From Rhinopithecus roxellana (Eukaryota; Chordata; Mammalia; Primates; Cercopithecidae), in NCBI RefSeq assembly GCF_007565055.1, contig NC_044559.1:34873046-34937045 (forward strand): a stretch of 64,000 nucleotides of DNA. The letters are read 5' to 3'. Positions 1 through 11,600 of this stretch are shown in pieces (position 1 is the first letter of the stretch; every line of letters starts with the position of its first letter). The notes under the pieces were generated by a model. That model searched no databases and was not told where the DNA came from. It saw nothing but the letters and a program-made list of their open reading frames with translations. The position numbers and the translations under genes are program-made.

Positions 1-241
1 GGATCACTTGAGCTCAAGAGTTTGAGATCAGCCTGGCCAACATGGCGAAACCCCATCTCTACTAAAAAATACAAAAATTAACTGGGCATAGTGGCACATG
101 CCTGTAATTCCAGTCACTTAGGAGGCTGAGGCATGACAATCACTTGAACTTGGGAGGCAGAGGTTGCAGTGAGCCAAGGCTGCACTACTGCACTCCAGCC
201 TGGGCAATAGGGTGAGACTGCTCAAAAAAAAAAAAAAAAAA
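1..241 (+). mobile_element. Alu, cut by window edge
   Basis: Sense Alu from the 'ggatcacttgag' region through the A-tail (about 223-241). The beginning lies outside the window. It is in intron 7 of DCLRE1A. Confidence 0.95.
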
Positions 242-779
242 TACGCTTGAGTAGTAGTGAAAACCTAAATCTTGTTTAAGTTGGGATTTGTAAATATATG
301 CTCTCTACAAGAAGGCCATAAGCATCAGAACGCACAGTCTGTAGAGTGGTAGGCTGTGAGAGAACTGTCGGAGAGGAAGAGGTGTGGCCCTCTTTCTGTT
401 CAAAGTGGATGCACCTCATTACCTATTTTTCAGGTCTTGCTCAGAATTATTCTTCTGAATAATCTTCTTGCTCATCAATTATTCTCTTATCTTAGATTCT
501 CTCTGTCCCTCACAACATAAAAATCCTCATCTCTGATGGCCAACAAACAAGCAACCCTCCTCCCTTTGGCCATCAAAGTATCCAGCCCCTCTTCACGCCA
601 TGCTCTAGTCTTCCTGTCTCCATTGCCTCACTTTTCATTCATTCTTTTTATTTCATAAACACAATAACAAATGTGAAAATATTCTATTATAATTGAATTC
701 CTCTAAGTTAAATGTAGTTTAAAATCATAAGATTACCTTTTTTAGTTCACCCTAAAAGACATATCTCTTGAATGCTTAC
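242..779. other. DCLRE1A: DCLRE1A intron 7 (partial)
   Basis: Apart from the Alu at the window edge, this is unique AT-rich sequence with no feature that I can support. Confidence 0.85.
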
Positions 780-934
780 CTTAAAATTAATTTGCATCAT
801 TGGGAGAAGGTGAACCAATGAACTGCACATGTCGGTAGTGAGGAGTGAATTAATTTCTGGTATATTGAGGCACTGTAGAGTTTTATATTTTTCCTGGGTC
901 ATGCCCACTTTTGAACCTAAAACATCAGCAATGG
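780..934 (-). CDS. DCLRE1A: DCLRE1A coding exon 7
   Basis: The exon encodes residues 889-940. The acceptor is cccatag|CC and the donor AATTTTAAG|GTAAGC, ending in phase 0. The product begins (A)IADVLGSKVGM and ends LLPMMQINFK. The remaining ~100 codons, holding the C-terminal beta-CASP motifs and the stop codon, must lie left of position 1. Positions 1-779 are intron 7. Confidence 0.95.
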
Positions 935-2398
935 CTATGGGCAAAAGAAAAGGTTAAAAATAGTAAACGTACAGCTTGTGAAAAAAATAGTTACAGCTTA
1001 AGCAAATTTTAAGGTAAGAATTTACCAAATAAAAGGAAATTAAAAACATTCACACTTTTACCATGATATCTCAAAAAGACAGAATCATTTTGTTAGTTTA
1101 CTGTGTGGAATAAATTGTGAGAAAACCAAATAATTTATTTTTAAAGGCTTACTGTTTACTATTTAAAAACTGCAAAAGTGTATAGAAAGTGGATAGAGGA
1201 AGAGAAGGAACTAAATTTGAAGAAGTTAAAAGCCCCGGCTTTATCATCTTTAATGTTTGATATAATGTGGCCATACTTAAGAAGAAATAGAAAGTATTTT
1301 GCAAATTAGTACAATACTACCTGGACAAACTAAGTTATACATCCAGAAATCATTTAGGAACAAAAATTAAAACTCATTGCTAACATAATTATTATCCTCA
1401 AAGAATGCAGCAATACAACTATGCATTAATCATCTTTCAAAGTTTACTAAATAATAATGTAGCATGGGCAGTTGCTCTATAAATTTCTTATATCTAGAAA
1501 GCCTAAATTAAACACACTTATCAAATGTTTCCCTAAAGTCAAACCTTTCAAAGATTAAATGTTTCAAACTATCAAATTTTCCTTCAACTTCAAAGGTAAT
1601 ATTGAATCATTACAGGAAATAATTATCAAACTCAAGAGTAGAAACTTAAAGGGTTTTATGCAAAAAGAATCTGATCTTTATAATATATTAATGTAAATTA
1701 GATACACCTATCACTCACCTAGGAAGACTTTCTCTTTTCCAATAGAGTAAGTGCCACAGACAACAAGAGCATGTGGGTTTAGAGTTAGAGCCTCAAAGGC
1801 AGTGTTGATGGCAAACTGGATAACCTCTTGCTGAGATGGAAAGGTGTATTCTGGGCTACAATATCTATAATATGGAAACATGGTACTCACTAAAAGAACA
1901 ATAAAAAAGCCATCACCTTAAGCTGGATGCTATTTTAGAAAACAAGTGTTAGCAACTTACATACAACAGCAGTATAATATATTAACACCACAAGTTATCT
2001 CACTGCCTGTAGTTAGAATTATTTACCAGTTACTACTAACTTATGATCAAATTGTAAGTTTTCAATATATCTTTTTCATTATATTTCTTTTATCACTCTC
2101 AAAAAATTGTCTTTTTGAAGACTTTTTTCCCCAAGAATATTTCTAGCAAGCCAGCTATTTTAGTTATAAATTATAAAACTCAGTATCTTTTATTTAACTC
2201 CAAACACTATCAAAAAATCATATTGATAAGGATTATATCTGGACTAAAGATTGACTTAATAAAAAATGATTAAAGTAATGAAACTAAACATGAATTTAGT
2301 GAAACAGTTTTAAATCAGTTAATATTGACATGGTTGATATTAATATCATTCTTTACAGACACAGAATATATATACTATGTGTATATATACGTATACGT

Positions 2399-2445
<47 letters not shown>

Positions 2446-4818
2446 TACAACAGATCCAGTTGGGTCTATCTCCATACAGTATAACCCAGCAAAAAATTAA
2501 CTCTAAGCTACTATCTACCTATCTATATTTGAGATGAAAAGTAAGCACTTTTTCACTAAAAATGTAATAAGCCACAAAAAACAAACATTTTTCCCAGTTT
2601 TTGGAATTGTTTTTGCTAGTCAACCATTAGAGAAGAGGAAGAAAAACTTTCTCATTAAAAACCCATGAGGAAATTCAGAATCGTATCAGAATAGAACTAG
2701 GTAACAAAAAAGGTTTTTTTTTTTTTAAAAAAAAAAACTTATTTTCTTAATTTATCTAGTGCTTAAAACTCATATAGAAGAGTGGAAAAATCAGTTACAA
2801 TGTGAGAAAACTGGATGCGGAAAGACCATCTTTTACAAAAATATCGCATCCAAACGTACTTCTTAAAACAGGTTGAAATGGTTAAGATAATTTCTAACAA
2901 GTTGATGAGATATTTTAATATATAAAATCACATCATATACCAGAAATATATACAATTTTTATTTACTTAATAAAGTTAGGGAGAAATACATACACAGCTA
3001 AAATGTAATGGCTTATGCCATTATATTTATAGTACTCAGGAATTCAAAACTGTCACTTATAAATTATCTTTTTAAGAAAAGAACAACAGTAACTTTGGAT
3101 ACCCAAAAACAGAATCACATTTTGGCCTCTGTCTTCTCTTCACAATTAATAGCTACACAGTTACTCTTAAAAGGGTGTCTTCCTAAAGTTTGCTCCTAAG
3201 TTTTTCTTCCTTGTTTAACAGGATTCTCATATAACATGTTTTCAAAAACAAATCACAAAAAAAAAGAGCTGTAGTCAGTTAACACATGCAATCTCAAATT
3301 TGCCCTTAAGCAAGTATATATATATTTTTCAAACAGCATCCCTCTGATAAAGAGCCTTAAAATAATAATTGGCAATAAGCCGTCATTTTGATAACCATAA
3401 TACAGAGAGCAAAGGCTGTCAGTGGAAAAAGGAAGCACACAAAAAAAGCCTCTCTTACGTGGTATCTAAGTACAGCATATGGACTTTCTGGTCCGCAAGA
3501 AGAGAATGTTCCATGCTGGGATCTGCCCTGAAGTCTCCCGTGTGTAATATGACAGTACCATTGGGAAGATAAAAGAGGATCATGACAGCACCTGGACAGC
3601 TGAACACAAATTTCAAAAGAGTGTTCTTAACACAGGCAAGCACCTAAAGGAACAGTATCTATTTCAATTATCACCAAGTTAGCACACTTTATTAGCTGAC
3701 CACAATGACATAGCATTGCACTACAGAGGAAACGCGCACTTCAACTCAAGGACATTTACATCATAAAAAGAACTGGTGTGCAGGAAAGGCAGACCCAGGT
3801 TGCTCAACCTCCACACATTCCCAAGAACAGCATGTCCTTAGGATTGGCCCTTGGCTGGCTCCTGGGAAATGAACTCTGAACCCTAGGAATATTATGCCTG
3901 GTAAGACTGTTTTGTATGCCTGAGACATCGAACTATGTGATACTAGCTTGATGCTAACTTTGTGATCTATGGTGAAAACCCCATAAAGTTGAAATTAAAA
4001 ATCAGAACTTGCCTGCCCATGGTGGCTCATGCCTGTAATCCCAGCATTTTGGGAGGCCGAAGTGGGCGGATCACCTGAGGTTAGGAATTCGAAACCAGCC
4101 TGGTCAACACAGCAAAACCCTGTCTCTACTAAAAATACAAAAATTAGCTGGGTGTGGTGGTGTGCGCCTGTAATCCCAGCTACTTGGGAGGCTGAGGCAG
4201 GAGAATAGCTTGAACCTGGGAGGCAGAGGTTGCAGCGAGCTGAGACTGTGTCATTGTACTCCAAACTGGGCAAAAAGAGCAAAACTCCGTCTCAAAAAAA
4301 AAAAAAAAAAAAAAAAAAATCAGAACTCAAACTGGCAATTAAAAAAAAAAAAACAGCAAAATTAGCAGACAAAAACTTAAAGGCAACCTAATGTAATAGC
4401 TTGGCCTGGATTTTAGGAAACCTATATTTAGTCTTCTTCCTCTTCATCTATGACCTCTATGGTACAGAGGGCTAACATTCTATGGAAAGTAGAAAGCGGC
4501 AGAGTTGATAACATGAATGTGTTTTGACAACATGAATGCTGATAGTACTTGATATTAAAAGAAAAAAAGAGGGTAAAATGGAGGCTATTTCCAAGAAAAA
4601 AATCTTCAAAATCTTTAATATCTGAAGGCTGAATGATTTCTTAAAGAGGGGTAGGAGGAGATAAAACTGACCCTCTAGTATCCGAATAGAGTACAAGCTG
4701 TTAATTTATATATATGATACTAAAGAAAATGGCAAAATGTTATTTTGCAAAGAACAGCAGCAACAATATGTTAAGGTATTTTAAAAAATAAGATGGCATC
4801 TCAGATGTCAAGTGTAGT

Positions 4819-4859
<41 letters not shown>

Positions 4860-7800
4860 AGACGGAGTCTCGCTCTGTTGCCCAGGCTGGAGTGCAGTGG
4901 CCGGATCTCGGCTCACTGCAAGCTCTGCCTCCCGGGTTTATGCCATTCTCCTGCCTCAGCCTCCCGAGTAGCTGGGACTACAGGCACCCGCCACCACTCC
5001 CGGCTAGTTTTTTTGCATTTTTTTAGTAGAGACGGGGTTTCACCGTGTTAGCCAGATGGTCTTGATCTCCTGACCTCGTGATCCGCCCGTCTCGGCCTCC
5101 CAAAGTGCTGGGATTACAGGCTTGAGCCACCGCGCCCGGCCAAGTGTAGTAATTTAAACCGGATAAAAAAATGGGTTAGATAACATTTAGAGGATCCCTT
5201 TAATTTTAATCTCTGATTCTATAATTGGGCACATTATTTTTCAAAAGGAGAAACATCTTACTCAAGTTTTAAGAAATATGAAGCATATTAATTATAATGA
5301 AAAAAGTTATTAAATAATCATGCCAATGTGTTGTCCTTTTGAACATTTAAAAAAATGTGCTATTAAGATGACTTTAATACTTACTGATTGGCATCAAGCA
5401 AAACAACTTTGACACCATTCACGACACATTCAGTGTCCAGTGGCAATGGATGAATATATTGTTCTTGCACATGAAGCTTGTTCTTCAACAAATTGCCAGT
5501 TATCTGCAAAACAGGACGTGCTTATTGCTGATGCAGTAAAACACTAAATAAGTATTTTATTTCGTATCTAGTTTAGAACCATAGCATCTTAATTAACATC
5601 CCTTTTCCTGCTCATATTTAAGTAAACACTCCACAACGCCAGGAAGAATTTCCTATAATGGCTGTGCCACTACTCTGCTTGAACATCGTCACTGACTTCA
5701 CCTCATCTGTGAAGAGTCCATCCTCACTATGACATACAAAAGCCTGAGTGATCTGGTTCCAGCCCATTCCTGTGAGTTTGTCTCCTGTTATTCCCTACCT
5801 TGCATTCTAGCCATTTTGAATTATCTGAAGTGCCTGGAATGGGCATATTTCTCAGGTGCCTGTGCCTTTACATACACTTTAGTCTCTACCTAGAATGCTC
5901 TTTCCTCTGCCTGGTCCTGGAATCAGACAGATTTGCACACAAGTTCAGACTCTGCCATTAGTATCTCTGTGACCTGGGGCACGTCACTTCACTTCTCCAA
6001 ACCTCAGGTGTTTCATTAATAAAAAGAATTCTTAAATCACGCTTCAAGAATGCTGTGAGGATTAAATCAAATTCTAGTTCAAGCCTTTAGTAATGAGCAT
6101 TAAAGTGTTCACTTTTTAATAATTAGTTCAAGGTATCTTTTACCACAAAACTGTGTCTAACCTCAGCCCAGGACAGGGTAAAGCATTCTCTTCTCCCTAC
6201 TCCTAGGTACTCCATTCATTTTTCTATTATAATACCAATCCCAATGTGGCATTATTTATGAATGTTTCCTCTGGAGGTTATAAGCTCCTTGAAGCTCGAT
6301 ACAGTCATGTCCCTCAGTATCTGCAGGGGACTGGTTCCAGGACCCCCTGAGGACACCAAAATCTCAGGATGCTCAAGTCCCTTACACAAAATAGCACAGT
6401 ATTTGCATATAACCTATGCATACCCTCTTTAAATCATCTTCAGATTAATTATAACACCTAATACAATGTAAATTCCATGTAAATAGTTGTCATACTATAT
6501 TTTTAAATTTGCATTATTTTTCATTGTTGTATTATTTTTTATTTTTGAATCATTTCGGTTGCAGTTGGTTGAATCCATGGATAGGGCACTCACAGATACA
6601 GCAGGCTGACTGTATTTTGCCTAGAATCCATTTAGGCTTTCAGTGAATGTTTACTGAATGCAACTTCTTGTTTTTAGTACTTCGTGAAATAGTTTATCTT
6701 TTGTTTCCATGTAATAAAACATGTTTCCTAAAAACTGAAAATTGATGTTAACTCGTTTAAGTTTAGAACTTTTATGTGGAATATGTTTTCTCATATTTTT
6801 TTCTAGTAGAATGAAAGATCTGACTGTTTTAATTATTCTTTTTTAACGAAATTGCTTAGAAATTCACAGCATTCTACAAAGCCAAAAGTTAGAATACTAA
6901 AACTTACCTCACTACAATAAACTGGAAATGTGAAGTGTTTAGACAATCCAGCATAATGATCAGAATGAAAATGTGTGAGAAAATAGGCTGTGCAACCTTC
7001 AACCATGCCATACTGAAAGGCATCAACTGTAAAGCCAGTTCCTGCAATAAAAATACCGACACAGTAGGCTGAGCAAGAGCTAACAAAGATACCCAATTTG
7101 ATGATAAATACTGAATGAACCCTCTATACTCTTTACCTCTTATTTCCAATTTAACTATATTTAAAAACTTATACCACATAAATTTAGCAAAAGGTAACAC
7201 TAAAGATGAGAATGTCTTAAAAGTGTCTACCAAGTATCTCAGTATAGAGACCTTTATTTGTGAATAACTGCACCAAAGAATTTTTTAAAATTCTAGGTTA
7301 CAAACCAATTACTTCTTTGTTTTAACTAATACTTTCATAATACTTAGCATTTGACTTCTGCAAAACAGCAAAAGGAGAATGCTAACTTTCTTTTAAAACA
7401 CGAATTTTCAATGGGGGCAGTATTGATCTAAGGAAGCCAAAATGCTTGAGGGCCAACATAATCTCACATATGACACAAACAATGTATCTATCATCTTTGA
7501 ATTTCGCTGCACAGTCAAACTGGAGAAGAGGGGTGGGAAACAAGAAAAAAATGTCTAAAAAGGTTCCTTAGAGGAGCAGTAATGAAGAAGGGGTTGAGAA
7601 ATACTATTGTAAAATGTGCTCATGCAAGAAATAATTAAGTGTACTGACTGGCGATGTGCAAATAAATAAGCATAACTTCTCAATTCTACTGAGGCTTATC
7701 AACACATGGTTTTAGGATCATTTAAAGTATAGAAAATTGGCCGGGCTCGGTGGCTCACGCTTGTAATCCCAGCACTTTGGGAGGCGGAGGCAGGCGGATC

Positions 7801-8598
7801 ACAAAGTCAGGAGATCGAGACCATCCTGGCTAGCATGGTGAAACCCTGTCTCTACTAAAAATACAAAAAAAAATTAGCTGGGCATGGTGGTGGGTGCCTG
7901 TAATCCCAGTTACCCGGGAGGCTGAGGCAGGAGAATGGCGTGAACTCGGAAGGCGGAGCTTGCAGTGAGCTGAGATCACGCCACTGCACTCCAGCCTGGG
8001 TGACAGAGTGAGACTCCGTCTCTAAATAAATAAATAAAATAAAGTACAGAAAATTAATCAAAATAATTATTAAAAACACCACTTGTGTTACGAAGTATAT
8101 AAATGCTATTCTATATATAAATGCTATATTGAACAAATTATAGATCTAGAACATCAATAAAGCACTTTAAAAATCTTTCAGCAACCAAGTATATACTGGC
8201 AGCAACCAAGTATATGAAAGGGCAGAGAAACTAAGTTCTAATACGGTTTTAAAATTTTTGGCATTTACCATGATAGGTAAAACCTGTGACATTTCCCATC
8301 TGTGAAAGTATTTAGTACTTTGTATTTCTCACAAGCATTTAGAGGCTGCCTTTTATTATAGTTATTTACAGAGATGCCTTTCCTCCTTTTGTATTAAGCT
8401 GAATCCCTGCTCCTCTCTTACTAATCTTTCTATAGCCTGTAATATCTACCTAACTAGTATAGTCACTTACACAGAGGATATGTTTAATAGAAACTTGATG
8501 AACTGAATGGAGCAAAAAAAATAAAATAGGCAAAAACCAAATCTACGTTAGAGGCTCATAAAGTATCACAAAAACAAAGGAAACATATAGGAAAAATT

Positions 8599-8630
<32 letters not shown>

Positions 8631-11600
8631 ACAGGCAATAAACACAAAGTTCAAAAATGTTGTCTTTGTTGATATATCGAGTACTGATATTTCAACTTAC
8701 CAGGTATTTTCTTATAGAATGGACATGTCTTTTTTCTTGATCCTCCTACATTAGATGACTCTGGGATTTTCTTGTTCCCCCTTTGCAGCCCACCATGAGC
8801 TGATTTTGTGAACACTTTGACTTTACTTAAATTGACTGCTTCAGATTCAGTATTAATAAGGTGATCTGATCTCTTCTGATACACTCCTTCCTGCAGTGAA
8901 TTTGACTTTTTACGTCTCTTTTTTTGACGCTGTGACCTTGCACTAGAAAGTTCCACAGAAAGCTGACTCTCATTTAAATTACTTGCATCAAATTCTAAAT
9001 CACTTAAAGATTTTTCTGCCTTCCTCTTGCACTGCGAGGACCTCTTATTATTAGGACTTGGAACTGGATTGAAGTTTATCCCTTCTAATGCACTTTCCCC
9101 TAGCAATTTTTCTTCTTTTCTTTTGGGAGGTAGTCCAAAATACACACCTATATCCATTTGCTTCATTACCTTGGTAGAAGGATGTCTTGCATTACACTCA
9201 AGACCAGAAGGCAATATTTTCAAATACTTAGGAGCCGGTGTACTAGAAAAGTTTTCTGTATTTAAAATTGTAGCTTTACCAACGGGCACACCATCTAATG
9301 CCTTTCTGCAGAAACATGCTGAGTTAGTATTATTCTTAGCATTCAAGTTCTCACTTGATAATTTTCTAATTTTACTTTGGGTTGGTTGGGAAGAAAGATA
9401 TCCTTCTCCCTGACTTTCAAAAGGTTTCAACATTGAACTCTTAAGTAACGGAAGAGAAACCTGATTGTAAACAGCTGATTTTTCAATGACCTGTTTCTGT
9501 TTATTTGATCGAGCTGAGTGAAATGCTGGCTCATCTTGTTTTGCTTTAGCTACCTGATGAACAGAAGCAGCAAGCTGCCCTGCCAACGCAGGCGGAAACA
9601 ACACAAAATCACCACCAGCACATGCCAGATCATAAGGCAAAGTACTCTCATTATTTTGGGAAATAGGCTGAGACAAATCATTTAGACTATTGAATCTATA
9701 CAGTCCTTCATCATACTTATCCTGAGTTAAGAAGCTGTTCACTTTGCGGCAGCTCTCATCCTGGTCCTTCATTAAGGGACCATGTCGTTTTTGAAAAAAA
9801 GCACAGCTGTCATCATCTTCTTCGAGGCTGCCATCTTTAGAGCTTTCGGTAAAAAATAGTTGTTGTTGTGAATCATCCAGTTTTTCATCGGTATCATGAG
9901 TGTCTTCATCACTTTGAAGTGGAGAATAGGAGATTCCATAGTCGCTAAAGTCATTTTCTGGCAATGGCAAATTTATGTGTTCTGAGTTGTTTGCAAGACG
10001 CAAAGCAGCTCCTACCAGTTTGTCATTCTCAACAAATTCTGTAAATTGTAGAGCTTGTTGGGACGTTTGGATATGAGCAGAAATCTTTTCACTGGCTTTG
10101 GTTGGAGATGGAGACTTTTTAAAATACTGTGTCATCAGTAAGGGATCACTTGAAACTGAGTTATCGGTTTGGCTCTGATACGAAGACCATCTTTCCTCAA
10201 GGCTACAAAGAACACCTGACTTGGTCTCACTGAAACTGCCACCTGATGCAGGTGATGGGCTGCTAAAAGGATGATCACCAGCCCTGCTTTGAGCTAGCAG
10301 GAAGTGAGTGTATCTCTTGTAATGAAAAGGAATGGTTGAGGTACACAGAAGACCATCAGGACACTCTGAAATTTTAATAAAGAAAAAAAATTACAGGATC
10401 AAAGAATATACTAAGCTTTGACAACATTAGTAGTATAAATTGGGTTCCATTATTTAACATTCACGTTGTATACAATAAAAAGTAACAATTTTAATAAGAG
10501 TAGTTATAATTGTTGATATGCTGAACAAGTTTTAGATTCTATTCTAAGAACAGAATTTGAGAAATTGGTTAATTATAAGGCTTTACTAATTTGGAAACTA
10601 TTCCCTGTCATACTACCATGATTGAGAAACTTTCTATAAGCCATCTTGGCATATCCCTGTATATGTTAATTTCCAGGTTTATCAAAAAATGACACCTCCC
10701 TCCCCTCAAAAAAGATGTTATATTTCTTATGTTAAACTAGAAAACATCATGGCTTACAACCTAACTTAAAAATGTCTCTTAAAAGCATTTGTTATAGAAT
10801 GGAATTTATTTCAAGAGAGCCATCTGAGAGTCTGTTCACAGGAGTTTAGTGAAAAACTGAAGGAAAATTTTTTTGAGATGGCTTCATCCGTGAGACATTT
10901 CACCCTAAGGTCTTCAACCACGGACTCCAATTTCCATTCTTGATTTTCAAGTTACATGAAAGCAAATTACTAGCAAATTTATGAGGTTTTCACTTGCTAT
11001 CCTTTTATGGGAAAGGCTAATGCCAAATTTAAAGAAGAGGTTTTTTGTGTGTGTGTCTTCATGCAGTACTTTAAAATAACTACAGGTTAACAATAAAATT
11101 TATTCTGAATCATAGCTAACATGAAAGCCATATTGAGTATTTTTTTATTTTACTGAATTTAACTTTTTCAGATGAAACAATCTATATATGGAATAGAAAT
11201 GATTTTAAAATATAAAAATAATCACAACAACCAGTTGTCCATATATATTCCAAGTAGGATTTTCTACGTTAAATACTTATTACATATTTTAAAAGATAAA
11301 AAACATAGCATACTTTTATTATCATTTGACACATTTATTGTTAGAATCTTAATCACCTAAGACTCCCTCACACTTCCTCTTCCTGTATACATTAGCATGA
11401 TGACTAAAACATAACCATATTTAGAAACCATACTATATCTATACTTTTTTTTTTTTTCAGACAAGGTCTCACTCTGTCGCCCCTGCCAGGCTGGAGTGCA
11501 GTGGCATGATCACAGCGCCCCATAGCCTCCACCTCCTGGGCTCAGGTGATCCTCCCATCTCAGCCTTCCAAGTAGCCCACCACATCTGGCTAATTTCTGG

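Noticed and set aside
9027..9413. 128-codon open frame on the plus strand
   Set aside because: It is antisense to the large DCLRE1A exon and has no homology that I recognise or promoter. It is a shadow of the coding strand.
8651..10135. Separate 494-codon gene starting at Met 10135 on the minus strand
   Set aside because: The frame is open upstream to a good acceptor at 10365 and joins exon 12139-12598 in frame. The Met is residue 231 of DCLRE1A.
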